A DNA stretch of 64,000 bases, from NCBI RefSeq assembly GCF_965233615.1, contig NZ_OZ247495.1; one strand, written 5' to 3'. A program made the position numbers and the translations under genes. This document shows, in pieces, positions 24,682 to 33,108 of this stretch (position 1 is its first letter; the number at the start of each line of letters is the position of its first letter). The notes below the pieces were generated by a model. It ran no database searches. It saw only the letters and a program-made list of their open reading frames with translations, and had not been told where the DNA came from. The DNA comes from Pelagibius sp028280305. Lineage in GTDB: Bacteria; Pseudomonadota; Alphaproteobacteria; Kiloniellales; Kiloniellaceae.

Positions 24682-27048
24682 ATGTCGGATTCCAAGGATT
24701 TAGGGGCCGAATCCGGTTCCGGGAACTGGATCGTTTCCTACGCGAGGCTGATCATCCGGCTCCGCTGGCTGGTGATCTTCGCCAGCCTCGCAGCCGCTCT
24801 CGGCTTCGCCAGCGGCGGCCAGTTTCTGGGTTTTTCCACCGACTACCGCGTCTTTTTCAGCGACGAGAACCCGCAGCTCAAAGCCTTCGAGGCGATGCAG
24901 CAGGTCTACACCAAAGACGACAACATTCTCTTCGTGCTGCAGCCCAAGGAAGGGGAGGTCTTCACCGAGGAGATGCTGGTTGCAGTCCAGGAACTGACCG
25001 AGGCTTCCTGGCAGCTTCCCTTCTCGCGCCGGGTCGATTCGATCACCAACTTTCAGCACAGCTACGCCGAAGGGGACGACCTGACGGTAGAGGATCTGGT
25101 TCCGGAGGGTGACGGCCTGACTGCGGAGAGGATCGCGGCGATCCGCGACGTTGCCCTTGCCGAACCCTTGCTGATCAACCGCCTCATCTCACCGGATGCC
25201 CGCACGACGGGGGTGAATGTCACCCTCACCCTGCCCGGGGAGAGCGAGAGCGAGGTGCCCGAAGCGATTGCCGCCGCCCGGGAGATTATTGACGAATTCA
25301 GCGCCAGGCATCCCGAGGTGATCGTCGCGACGACCGGCCTCGTCGCCCTGAACAATGCCTTCAGCGAGGCGAGCTTCGTCGACCTCTCGACCCTGATCCC
25401 GATCATGTATGGGATCATCATCGCCGGGCTGCTGATCTTCCTGCGGTCGATTGCCGGCACCGTCGTCACCGTCCTGGTGATCGGCCTTTCGGCCGGCACC
25501 GCCATGGGCCTGACCGGCTGGCTCGGGATTAACCTCACCCCGCCCTCCTCCACCGCGCCGACCATCATCCTGACCCTGGCGGTGGCCGACAGCATTCACC
25601 TGCTGGTGACCTTCCTGCACAATATGCGTCAAGGAGCCGACAAGCGTGAGGCCATCATCGAATCTCTTCGGGTGAACTTCCATCCGATCTTCTTGACGTC
25701 GCTGACCACGGCAATCGGCTTTGTCTCTTTGAACTTCAGCGACGCGCCGCCGTTCCGCGACCTGGGCAACATCACCGCGATGGGCGTGATCGCAGCCTGG
25801 ATCTACTCCATCACCTTCCTCCCCGCTTTTCTGGCCGTGGTTCCGGTTCGTGTGAAGAAGCAGGTCGAGGCCCGCAGCGATATGATGGCGAAACTGGCGG
25901 AGTTCGTGCTGCGGCGGCGCCAGCCGCTGTTCTACGGCATGACCGCCCTGGTCATCGGCCTGGCGCTTTGGATTCCGCGGATCGAACTGAACGATCAATT
26001 CGTCAACTATTTCGATCCGAGCATCCAGTTTCGCGCCGACACCGACTTCGCGATGGAGAACCTTTCGGGGATCTATCAGATCGAGTTCTCCCTGCCGGCG
26101 GCCGCGGAAGGCGGCATCAGCGAGCCCGAGTATCTGGAAAAGGTCGATACCTTTTCCGAATGGCTGCGCGAACAGCCCGGCGTGGTTCACGTGCAGACGA
26201 TCACCGACATCTTCCGCCGGCTGAACAAGAACATGCACGGCGACGATCCGGACTGGTATCGCCTGCCCGATGAGCGCGACTTGGCGGCGCAGTACCTGCT
26301 GCTCTTCGAGATGTCCCTGCCCTACGGCCTGGATCTGAACAATCAGATCAACGTCGATAAATCTTCCATGCGCTTTCTGGCCACCCTTGAAAATATGACG
26401 ACCCGCGAGGCCCGGGTGCTGAAGCAGAACTCTGAAGCCTGGATCGCCGAAAACATCCCGGCCTCGGTGACCGAGGCGACCAGCCCCTTCGTGATGTTCG
26501 CCTATATCTCCGAGCGCAACATCAAATCGATGCTGACTGGTACCGGCCTCGCCCTGGTGTTGATCTCGCTCTCTCTGATCGTGGCGCTGCGCAGCCTGAA
26601 GATCGGCCTGCTCAGCATCATTCCCAATGTCATCCCGGCGGTGATGGCCTTCGGCTTCTGGGGTCTGCTGGTCGGCGAGATCGGCCTCGCTTCCTCGGTG
26701 GTCGCTGCCACCAGCCTGGGCATTATCGTCGACGATTCCGTACACTTCCTCAGTAAGTATCTGCGCGCCCGGCGCGAGAAGGGTGCCAGCCCGGAAGACG
26801 CCGTGCGCTATGCTTTTGCCACCGTTGGTCGCGCCCTCTCGGTCACCTCTGCCGTTCTGGTCGCGGGCTTTGCGGTCCTGGCGCTCTCGGCCTTCGAACT
26901 GAATCAGAGCCTGGGTCTGCTGACCGCCCTGGCCATCTTTGCCGCCCTGGTCGCCGACTTCCTGCTTCTGCCCCCCCTCTTGCTTGCCATCGACAAGGAG
27001 AAAAAGTATGCCGATGCACCGAAAGCTGTTCCTCAAGCTGGAGAGTAG
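24682..27048 (+). CDS. MMPL/RND-superfamily membrane transporter
   Basis: A 788-residue protein with the RND/MMPL plan: one N-terminal membrane helix (LIIRLRWLVIFASLAAALGF), a large periplasmic domain (about 60-235), five helices (about 235-400), a seventh helix and second periplasmic domain, then five more helices (about 620-775). The intramembrane acidic site appears as LAVADSIHLLVTFLHN and again as SLGIIVDDSVHFLSKYLRA. Related proteins export hopanoids, lipids or other hydrophobic molecules using the proton gradient. It overlaps the next gene by 41 nt and forms one operon with it and the outer-membrane barrel. The substrate is unknown; lipid export fits the partner proteins. Confidence 0.85.
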   Translation: MSDSKDLGAESGSGNWIVSYARLIIRLRWLVIFASLAAALGFASGGQFLGFSTDYRVFFSDENPQLKAFEAMQQVYTKDDNILFVLQPKEGEVFTEEMLVAVQELTEASWQLPFSRRVDSITNFQHSYAEGDDLTVEDLVPEGDGLTAERIAAIRDVALAEPLLINRLISPDARTTGVNVTLTLPGESESEVPEAIAAAREIIDEFSARHPEVIVATTGLVALNNAFSEASFVDLSTLIPIMYGIIIAGLLIFLRSIAGTVVTVLVIGLSAGTAMGLTGWLGINLTPPSSTAPTIILTLAVADSIHLLVTFLHNMRQGADKREAIIESLRVNFHPIFLTSLTTAIGFVSLNFSDAPPFRDLGNITAMGVIAAWIYSITFLPAFLAVVPVRVKKQVEARSDMMAKLAEFVLRRRQPLFYGMTALVIGLALWIPRIELNDQFVNYFDPSIQFRADTDFAMENLSGIYQIEFSLPAAAEGGISEPEYLEKVDTFSEWLREQPGVVHVQTITDIFRRLNKNMHGDDPDWYRLPDERDLAAQYLLLFEMSLPYGLDLNNQINVDKSSMRFLATLENMTTREARVLKQNSEAWIAENIPASVTEATSPFVMFAYISERNIKSMLTGTGLALVLISLSLIVALRSLKIGLLSIIPNVIPAVMAFGFWGLLVGEIGLASSVVAATSLGIIVDDSVHFLSKYLRARREKGASPEDAVRYAFATVGRALSVTSAVLVAGFAVLALSAFELNQSLGLLTALAIFAALVADFLLLPPLLLAIDKEKKYADAPKAVPQAGE

Positions 27049-27850
27049 CAAGTCGCTTTTCGTTCTGGCGCTGGTCATCTTCGCAGCGGCCAGCACCTCG
27101 GCCTTTGGCGAAACACCGGAGGAAAAAGGCTTGGCCATTGCTGAGGAGGTGGACCGCCGTGACCTTGGGTTCGGCGATTCCTACTCCACCTTGGAGATGG
27201 TCCTGACCAACAAGCAGGGGCAAAGCAGCACCCGTGAGCTGCGCATCCAGACGCTGGAAGTGCCGGAACGTGAGCTCGGCGACAAGTCTCTGGTCACCTT
27301 CGACCATCCCCGCGACATTGAAGGTACGGCCTTCTTGAGTTTCACCAAGATCCTCGATCCCGACGACCAGTGGCTCTACCTGCCGGCGTTGAAGCGGGTG
27401 AAGCGAATCTCTTCGGCCAACAAGTCCGGTCCCTTCGTCGGCAGCGAATTCGCTTACGAAGACCTGCTGTCCCAGGAGGTCGACAAGTACAGCTATCGCT
27501 GGCTGCGGGACGAGCCCTGCGGCGACGCAGCCGCCGGCCTCGACTGCTTCGTTGTTGAACGCTTTCCCCTCTACGAGAACTCCGGCTATGTGCGCCAGGT
27601 CACCTGGATCGATCAGCAGGAGTACCGGCCGATCCGCATCGATTTTTACGACCGCAAGGACTCCCTGCTGAAGACCCTCACCTTCAGCCGGTATAACCAG
27701 TATCTCGATCAATACTGGCGGGCCGACGAGCAGTACATGGTGAACCATCAGACCGGCAAGTCCACGCGCCTGACCTTCGATGAATGGGAGTTCCGCGTCG
27801 GCGTGAACGAGCGCGATTTCAACCCCAACCGTCTGAAGCGGCTGCGCTAG
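27008..27850 (+). CDS. Outer-membrane lipoprotein-sorting (LolA-fold) protein
   Basis: A 280-residue exported protein with a signal peptide (hydrophobic SLFVLALVIFAAASTSAFG). The start at ATG 27008 follows AAGGAG (26995-27000) and overlaps the end of the MMPL gene. The body, with TLEMVLTNKQGQSSTRELRI, DPDDQWLYLPALKRVKRI, GPFVGSEFAYEDL and TFDEWEFRVGVNERDF, is typical of the family annotated as outer-membrane lipoprotein-sorting protein that accompanies MMPL exporters. It likely carries the exported hydrophobic molecule across the periplasm in a LolA/LolB-like half-barrel. Function is inferred from fold and partners. Confidence 0.8.
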   Translation: MPMHRKLFLKLESSKSLFVLALVIFAAASTSAFGETPEEKGLAIAEEVDRRDLGFGDSYSTLEMVLTNKQGQSSTRELRIQTLEVPERELGDKSLVTFDHPRDIEGTAFLSFTKILDPDDQWLYLPALKRVKRISSANKSGPFVGSEFAYEDLLSQEVDKYSYRWLRDEPCGDAAAGLDCFVVERFPLYENSGYVRQVTWIDQQEYRPIRIDFYDRKDSLLKTLTFSRYNQYLDQYWRADEQYMVNHQTGKSTRLTFDEWEFRVGVNERDFNPNRLKRLR

Positions 27851-27852
27851 GC

Positions 27853-29085
27853 ATGCTACAGAACAGGCCTCTGCAGGCGGCGACCTTCGCCGCCTGCTCT
27901 TTGCTATTCGCGCTCGGCACAGCGGCGCCGGTCTCGGCACAGGGCTTCGACTTCTCCGGCTTCGTTGCCGGAGAGACCCGGATTTTCCCGGACGAAGCGC
28001 AATTCCCCGAACAGCGGAACAGCCATGTCTCGCCGTCGCTGGTGCTGCAGCCGGAGTTCCGATACCGCTGGAACCGCCGCAACGACCGTCTCTCGTTCAT
28101 CCCGTTTCTGCGCCTCGACGCCCATGACGAGAACAGGACCCATTTCGATATCAGGGAATTGAGCTGGTATCACGCCGGCGATGACTGGGACACCGTGCTT
28201 GGCATCAGCAAGGTCTTCTGGGGCGTCGCTGAATCCCGGCATCTGGTGGACATCATCAACCAGACCGATCTGGTGGAAAGCCCCGACCAGGAAGACAAGC
28301 TCGGCCAGCCCATGGCCAACCTCAACCTCCTGCGCGATTGGGGCACCCTGAGTTTCTTCGTTTTGCCGGGCTTTCGCGAGCGCATCTTCCCCGATGACGA
28401 TGCCCGGCTGCGCGGCGCCCTGCCCATCGACGACGACGATCCCTCCTACGAATCAAGCGCCGAGGAGTGGCACGTCGATTTTGCCCTGCGCTATTCCCAT
28501 ACCATCGGCGACTGGGATTTCGGCCTGGCCCATTTCTACGGGACCAGCCGCGAGCCGCGGCTGATCCCCGGCGTCGATGCCGACGGCAACCCCTTTCTGC
28601 GGCAGCGTTATGACCTGATCCATCAAACAAGCCTGGACGCCCAATACACCACGGGCCCCTGGTTGCTGAAGCTGGAAGCTCTGACCCGGGATGGCCACGA
28701 CGGCGACCGTTTCTTCGCCGCCGTCGGGGGTTTCGAGTACACCTTCTTCGGCGCCTTCGAGAGCAACGCCGATCTGGGTCTGCTGGCGGAATACCTGCAC
28801 GATGGGCGCGACAACCGCACTCCGGCCACGCCCTTCGAGGACGATATCTTCCTGGGCACGCGGCTGGCGCTTAACGACGTCGAAGATACCGAGCTTCTAG
28901 CCGGCGCCATCCTGGATCTCGACCAGGAAGAGCGTATCTTCTCTGTCGAGTTCGAACGCCGCCTCAGCGACAACCTGAATCTGGAAATCGAGGGCCAGCT
29001 CTTCGATAACATCGACTCGAACGATCTTCTGAGCGGCTTCGAAGACGACTCTTTCCTGGAGGTTCGGCTCTCCTGGTTCTTCTGA
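27853..29085 (+). CDS. Outer-membrane beta-barrel protein of the exporter operon
   Basis: A 410-residue exported protein with a signal peptide ending near VSAQG. It has alternating amphipathic strands such as LVLQPEFRYRWNRRNDRLSF and WLLKLEALTRDG, and ends in an outer-membrane terminal strand FLEVRLSWFF with C-terminal phenylalanine. WGVAESRHLVDIINQTDLVE is typical of the DUF1302/alginate-export-like barrels. It starts 2 nt after the lipoprotein-sorting gene, so the three genes form an inner membrane-periplasm-outer membrane set. It is the likely outer-membrane end of the system; the cargo is unknown. Confidence 0.75.
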   Translation: MLQNRPLQAATFAACSLLFALGTAAPVSAQGFDFSGFVAGETRIFPDEAQFPEQRNSHVSPSLVLQPEFRYRWNRRNDRLSFIPFLRLDAHDENRTHFDIRELSWYHAGDDWDTVLGISKVFWGVAESRHLVDIINQTDLVESPDQEDKLGQPMANLNLLRDWGTLSFFVLPGFRERIFPDDDARLRGALPIDDDDPSYESSAEEWHVDFALRYSHTIGDWDFGLAHFYGTSREPRLIPGVDADGNPFLRQRYDLIHQTSLDAQYTTGPWLLKLEALTRDGHDGDRFFAAVGGFEYTFFGAFESNADLGLLAEYLHDGRDNRTPATPFEDDIFLGTRLALNDVEDTELLAGAILDLDQEERIFSVEFERRLSDNLNLEIEGQLFDNIDSNDLLSGFEDDSFLEVRLSWFF

Positions 29086-29182
29086 CCGTCGCCTGGAGGA
29101 CTGAGGGCGGTTGGATCGACGGCGGTTGGAGGGGCATATCGAGGGCGTCGGTGTCCTCCATACCAAAGTGGTGTAAGGGCGC

Positions 29183-29929
29183 CTAAGTCTCCTCCAGGAA
29201 AACCCGGTAGTCAGCAGCGGCTTCACGCACAGCGCTTTCCAGCAGAGCCACGCCCTGTTGGGGGCTCGCCAGGGCGGAGTGGGAACCGACGCGGCCGTCG
29301 GGAAACCGGCGGCGATGTTCCGCTGGTTCACCGTGGCGGTCCCCGGCGTGGTCGCGGAGGTATTCGGCGGAGAGCTTTTCCGGCGGGTCTTCCGCGCCGG
29401 TGACCGAGCGCACCAGGGCTTGGGTGATCGCCACCTCGCTCGGCGTACCGTGCATACCCTCCCAGTCACCGTAGAGCCGTTTGCGCAGGGCGTCGGTCTG
29501 CGGATAGTCCCACCAGGACCGCAACCTTACTTCAAGCGGCGCGTCGAGAAGCTGGGAAACCTTCTCGATCGCCGTCCGGAGAGGCGCGATATTGGCGCCA
29601 TGGCCGTTGACGATGTAGATGCGGGTGAAGCCCTGCTGCGCCAGGGACGTCAGCACGTCCTGAACCAAGGCGATAAAGGTCTGCGGGCTGACCGATATGG
29701 TGCCCGGAAAAGCGAGATTGAACGGCGCCGGCGTCAACGCCAGCGTCGGAGCGACGATGGCATTCATCGTCTCCCCGACCCCTTCCGCAACGGCCTGGGC
29801 GCAGATCGCATCGGTGCCGATCAGCCCGATCGGACCGTGCTGCTCGGTCGAGCCCGTGGGCAGAAGTATGCCCGGCGATGCCTCCAGGTAAGTCTCGACC
29901 TCCGGCCAGGTCATCTCCGCCAGCTTCAT
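29183..29929 (-). CDS. Creatininase-family amidohydrolase
   Basis: A 248-residue metal-dependent amidohydrolase. PTGSTEQHGPIGLIGTDA gives the first metal ligands (E, H, D), INGHGANIAPL and a later glutamate (EGMHGTPSE) the rest. The family includes creatininase, F420-related and riboflavin-pathway formamide hydrolases, so substrate is not decided. ATG at 29929 is the native start. An upstream in-frame ATG at 29956 lies inside the insertion sequence (left end 29944), so it is an artefact of insertion. Any promoter upstream has been replaced by IS sequence, which may have altered expression. Confidence 0.8.
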   Translation of the reverse strand: MKLAEMTWPEVETYLEASPGILLPTGSTEQHGPIGLIGTDAICAQAVAEGVGETMNAIVAPTLALTPAPFNLAFPGTISVSPQTFIALVQDVLTSLAQQGFTRIYIVNGHGANIAPLRTAIEKVSQLLDAPLEVRLRSWWDYPQTDALRKRLYGDWEGMHGTPSEVAITQALVRSVTGAEDPPEKLSAEYLRDHAGDRHGEPAEHRRRFPDGRVGSHSALASPQQGVALLESAVREAAADYRVFLEET

Positions 29930-29943
29930 GGGCCCTGCCCTAG

Positions 29944-30788
29944 GTAGTGCACTCATAAATCTATTTTCAAGATCAGCGGTTTGTGATTCTGTGATGGTCT
30001 GGTTTGGCGTTCGGAGGAGAGCATGTCACGCTATGATCTTACGGAGCTGGAATGGCGGTTCATCCAACCGATTCTGCCGAACAAGGTGAGGGGTGTGCAG
30101 CGGCGCGATGACCGGCAGGTTCTGAATGGCATCTTCTACGTGTTGCGCACCGGCTGTCCGTGGCGCGACCTGCCCGGGCGCTACGGCCCCTATACCACTG
30201 TGTACAACCGCTTCCGCCGCTGGACCCGGGCCGGCGTCTGGGACCGGATCATGGACGCGGTGGTGGATGCTCACAACGGCGATGTGGTGATGATCGACGG
30301 CACGTCGGTGCGCGTGCATCACGCCGGGGCCACGCTCAAAAAAACGATCCCCGACGATGCATGGGTCGTTCACGTGGCGGTCTGACCACAAAAATCCACG
30401 TTCTGGTCAATGAATGGGGGCTACCGTTGAAGGTCCACCTGACGCCGGGACAGGCCCATGACGGGCCGGTGGCGCCGCTTCTGCTGGGGGACTTGCAACC
30501 CGGACAGGCTGTTCTGGCCGACAAGGCATACGACGCCAACCACATTCGAAACCTGATCTGGGAGAAGGGAGCGGAAGCGGTGATCCCCTCCAAATCCGAC
30601 CGCAAGATACCGATCCCATTCGACCGGGAACTCTATCGTCAACGCAACAAGGTCGAGCGCTTCATCGGCCGTATCAAGAAATCCTTCCGGCGCATCGCAA
30701 CCCGATACGACAAGACATCACATGCCTTCCTCGCCTTCATCAAAATCGCCGCTGTCAGAATCTGGTGCGAAGCTTATGAGTCCGCTAC
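29944..30788 (+). mobile_element. IS5-superfamily (IS427-group-like) insertion sequence, apparently intact
   Basis: The element is about 845 bp. The left end GTAGTGCACTCATAA and the inverse of the right end, GTAGCGGACTCATAA, match in 13 of 15 positions. Both ends are flanked by CTAG (29940-29943 and 30789-30792), the expected target duplication for this IS group. It contains one transposase coded in two overlapping frames. It landed at the last codon of dusA and just before the creatininase start. No disabling mutation is visible. Confidence 0.88.
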
Positions 30789-30792
30789 CTAG
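30023..30792 (+). CDS. IS5/IS427-type transposase made by a -1 frameshift
   Basis: The first frame runs 30023-30385 and the second 30160-30792 (the latter in the -1 phase). A run of seven A residues at 30338-30344 (codons AAA AAA in frame zero) lies in their overlap and is a standard slippery site; slipping back one base joins them into about 256 residues. The DDE residues are in VVMIDGTSV (D), VLADKAYDAN (D) and RQRNKVERFIGRIK (E). The N-terminus, YDLTELEWRFIQPILP, is the usual DUF4096 start. The stop codon of the second frame is TAG at 30790-30792, inside the target duplication rather than the element itself. Confidence 0.88.
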
Positions 30793-31805
30793 GCCGCCCT
30801 GCGGCCGGAGCCGGCTTCCCGCCAGCGGGCCAGGGCCGCCAGAATCACTTCCGGGCCGGCATCGGGCTGGTGCGTCTGTTCCGAAAGATGACGGCGCCAG
30901 GCGCGGGCGCCGGGCAGACCGTTGAAGAGCCCCAGCATGTGCCGGGTGATGGACTTCAGCGGCACGCCGCGAGAGCGCTGCCTTTCGACGTAGGGCAGAA
31001 AATCTTCGATGATCTGCTCACGACCGCGCGGTTCGGTTGCTTCACCGAAGATGCGGCTGTCCGCTTCCGCCAGAGTGTATGGCGTCTGATAGGCCGCGCG
31101 CCCGATCATCACCCCATCGACCTTGGCGAGGTGCGCTTCGGCTTCGTCCAGGCTCAGCACGCCGCCGTTCAGAATGATCTCCAGGTCCGGAAAGTCCTGC
31201 TTCAGTGTATAGACCACGTCGTAGCGCAGCGGCGGCACCTCGCGGTTCTGCTTGGGGCTGAGGCCGCTCAGCCAGGCTTTGCGGGCATGAATGGTGAAGG
31301 AACGACAACCGACGGCGGCGATGGTTTCAACGAAAGTCTGCAGGGCCTCATAGGAATCCTGGTCATCGACGCCGATACGCGTTTTCACCGTTACCGGGAT
31401 ATCGACGCTCTCGCTCATCGCGGCCACGCAGTCCGCCACCAGGGCCGGCTCGGTCATCAGGCAGGCGCCGAAGCGGCCGCGCTGCACGCGGTCGCTGGGG
31501 CAGCCGAGGTTCAGGTTGATCTCGTCATAGCCCCGCGCCGCGCCTTCGCGGGCGCAAGCCGCGAGGTCCTCCGGCTCGGAGCCGCCGAGCTGCAGCGCCA
31601 CCGGATGCTCAATCTCATCAAAGGCCAAAAACCGATCCCGGTCGCCGTGCAGAATGGCACCGGTGGTCACCATTTCCGTGTAGAGCAGACAGCGTTTGCT
31701 GATGGTGCGCAGGAAAGCCCGCTCATGGCGGTCCGTCCAGTCCATCATGGGCGCAACTGATAAGGTGTGGTCCAACTTGGTCAAGGGTTCGCCAGCCTTG
31801 TCCAA
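30789..31805 (-). CDS. dusA: tRNA-dihydrouridine synthase A
   Basis: A 338-residue FMN enzyme that reduces uridine in the D-loop of tRNA. SVAPMMDWTDRHERAF, EMVTTGAILHGDRDRFL, LQLGGSEPEDLA, NLNLGCPSDRVQRGRFGACLM and VKTRIGVDDQDSYE are DusA signatures; the catalytic cysteine is in GCPSDRV. The start is a TTG at 31805 without a clear ribosome site, in keeping with a 5' end re-formed by island insertion. The 61 bp at 31734-31794 recur at 53332-53392. The stop TAG (30791-30789) is supplied by the CTAG target site shared with the IS next door, so the coding end is intact. Confidence 0.92.
   Translation of the reverse strand: MDKAGEPLTKLDHTLSVAPMMDWTDRHERAFLRTISKRCLLYTEMVTTGAILHGDRDRFLAFDEIEHPVALQLGGSEPEDLAACAREGAARGYDEINLNLGCPSDRVQRGRFGACLMTEPALVADCVAAMSESVDIPVTVKTRIGVDDQDSYEALQTFVETIAAVGCRSFTIHARKAWLSGLSPKQNREVPPLRYDVVYTLKQDFPDLEIILNGGVLSLDEAEAHLAKVDGVMIGRAAYQTPYTLAEADSRIFGEATEPRGREQIIEDFLPYVERQRSRGVPLKSITRHMLGLFNGLPGARAWRRHLSEQTHQPDAGPEVILAALARWREAGSGRRAA
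31734..31794 (-). repeat. Left copy of the dusA 5'-end direct repeat (attachment-site candidate)
   Basis: This is the segment encoding LTKLDHTLSVAPMMDWT of the intact dusA. It aligns without gaps to 53332-53392 with seven mismatches, most of them silent or conservative in the dusA frame (V to I in SVAPMM). The longest identical run is 23 bp, at 31734-31756. Confidence 0.75.
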
Positions 31806-32111
31806 AAGGTAAACCCAAGGAAATCCAAGGCGCTTGGTTTTTCTCTTCGCTCCCTACTCCGGCGCGGTGATCTCTCGGTGCTCATCGCGTCAAGATAGTC
31901 GCAACACCCTGGTTTCGCCAGAGCCCCAACACCAATTTGATCCAAGTGACGGGGCTTTCTCAATGCCCGGTGCTTGAACTGGTCGTCGGCGGGGTCGCCC
32001 GGACGATGGCCATGCGTCGAGACATAAACGGGCGGGCCGCTCAATTGGTCGTCTCGCGTTCCTGCGGGGCTGTGCTCGACGCTATGCCGATGGGCGCTGT
32101 AAACGTGGCGA
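31806..32111. other. Gene-poor stretch upstream of dusA with possible reverse-transcriptase remnant
   Basis: No gene is supported. On the minus strand near 31800-31870 a frame reads RRSRERREKPSALDFLGFT, which resembles the conserved end of group II intron reverse-transcriptase domains (GKPETFDFLGFT type), but only about 16 residues agree. The stretch 31914-31960 shows weak, colinear resemblance to 53508-53555 beyond the right dusA repeat, so both island flanks may derive from one ancestral sequence. Confidence 0.3.
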
Positions 32112-33005
32112 TCAATCTTCCTTGACAACCCGTTCCGTGATCCAGCTTGCCAGTGCCGTACCGATCTCGTCCGGCGAGTCTTCCTGAACGTAGTGCGCTC
32201 CTTTGACAATCACCTCGGTCTGGTTCGGAAAAGTGCGGCAGCGCTCCGCCACCTTGCCCGTGACCATCATGCCTGGATCGGCGCTGATGAAGAGTTTCGG
32301 GATGTCGCTCGAGGCCAGCCACGCGCAGTTGGCTTCCAAGACGGCGGCGACATCATCCGGTTCGCCCTCGACCGGGATTTCCCGCGGCCAGGTCAAAGTT
32401 GCCCGGCGCCCCTCCCCCGATTCCTGGTAAGGCCTGCGGTAGGCGCCCATCTCTTCGGGGGACAGGTCGCGCATAACCGCCATGGGAATCACCTGTTCGA
32501 CGAAGAAGTTCTCCTCCAGGCACATCTGTTCGCCCTGCGGCCCCCGCATGGCTTTGAACGGCTCGACAGCCGGCGGCGGAAAAAGATCCCAGGACAGCGG
32601 CATGAGCATGGGCTCCATGTAGGCTATACCGCGAACCGCGCCAGGATGATTGCGCGCCCATTCGAAGCCGAGCGCCGCGCCCCAGTCGTGGAGTACTAGA
32701 ACGACACCCTCGGTTCCAATCAGAGCATCGAAGAGGCCGAAGAGATATTCGCGCTGTTCGGCGTAACGGTACCGCTCCGGGCCCGAGTCGGCCAGTTTGT
32801 CGGAACCGCCCATGCCGACAAGGTCCGGGGCGATGCAGTGCCCAAGGCTCGTCAGGTGAGGGATGATGTTCCGCCAGATATAGGAATATGTCGGATTTCC
32901 GTGCAGCAGCCAGATAGGCACACCCTCGCCTGCCTCTGCGTAAGTCATCCTGACTCCCTTGACCGAGAAGCTGCTGCGGGAATGCGGATCTTTTGCTGTG
33001 CTCAT
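32112..33005 (-). CDS. Haloalkane dehalogenase (HLD-II type)
   Basis: An alpha/beta hydrolase of 297 residues that hydrolyses carbon-halogen bonds of haloalkanes to alcohols. The five catalytic residues of subgroup II are present: N37 in LHGNPTYSYIWRN, nucleophile D107 and halide-binding W108 in LVLHDWGAALGF, acid E131 in YMEPML and base H271 in GAHYVQEDSPDE. ATG at 33005 follows AGGAG with 7-nt spacing; the longer frame upstream is rejected because it crosses a strong hairpin. It is the last gene downstream of dorA (103 nt). A link to dimethyl sulfur metabolism is not obvious; methyl halides are co-produced with DMS in marine settings, which is a possible ecological link (inference). Confidence 0.87.
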   Translation of the reverse strand: MSTAKDPHSRSSFSVKGVRMTYAEAGEGVPIWLLHGNPTYSYIWRNIIPHLTSLGHCIAPDLVGMGGSDKLADSGPERYRYAEQREYLFGLFDALIGTEGVVLVLHDWGAALGFEWARNHPGAVRGIAYMEPMLMPLSWDLFPPPAVEPFKAMRGPQGEQMCLEENFFVEQVIPMAVMRDLSPEEMGAYRRPYQESGEGRRATLTWPREIPVEGEPDDVAAVLEANCAWLASSDIPKLFISADPGMMVTGKVAERCRTFPNQTEVIVKGAHYVQEDSPDEIGTALASWITERVVKED

Positions 33006-33024
33006 CAAAGAACTCCTGGGTGAA

Positions 33025-33067
33025 GCCAACAGCGGTCGCCCTGGTGATGGGGGCGACCGCTGTTGGC
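33025..33067 (-). promoter_or_regulatory. 16-bp perfect hairpin between dorA and the dehalogenase gene
   Basis: GCCAACAGCGGTCGCC (33025-33040) pairs perfectly with GGCGACCGCTGTTGGC (33052-33067) around an 11-nt loop. It begins 42 nt after the dorA stop and ends 20 nt before the dehalogenase ATG. No T-run follows on the minus strand; an AGGAG ribosome site follows instead. It may protect the upstream dor mRNA from 3' exonucleases or reduce read-through, rather than act as a full terminator. Confidence 0.6.
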
Positions 33068-33108
33068 TGCTGCCGTAGAAAGAAGTGAGGCACCAAGCTT
33101 CAGGATGC

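Noticed and set aside
25189..27138. 649-codon minus-strand open frame opposite the MMPL gene
   Set aside because: Antisense shadow with His/Gln/Asp-rich composition and no domain.
29094..29160. TGGAGGAC/GTCCTCCA inverted repeat between the convergent barrel and creatininase genes
   Set aside because: The arms are about 50 nt apart without a T-run; too weak to call a terminator.
29930..29956. Upstream ATG extending the creatininase-family gene by 9 codons
   Set aside because: The start codon lies inside the IS left end, so it cannot be the ancestral start.
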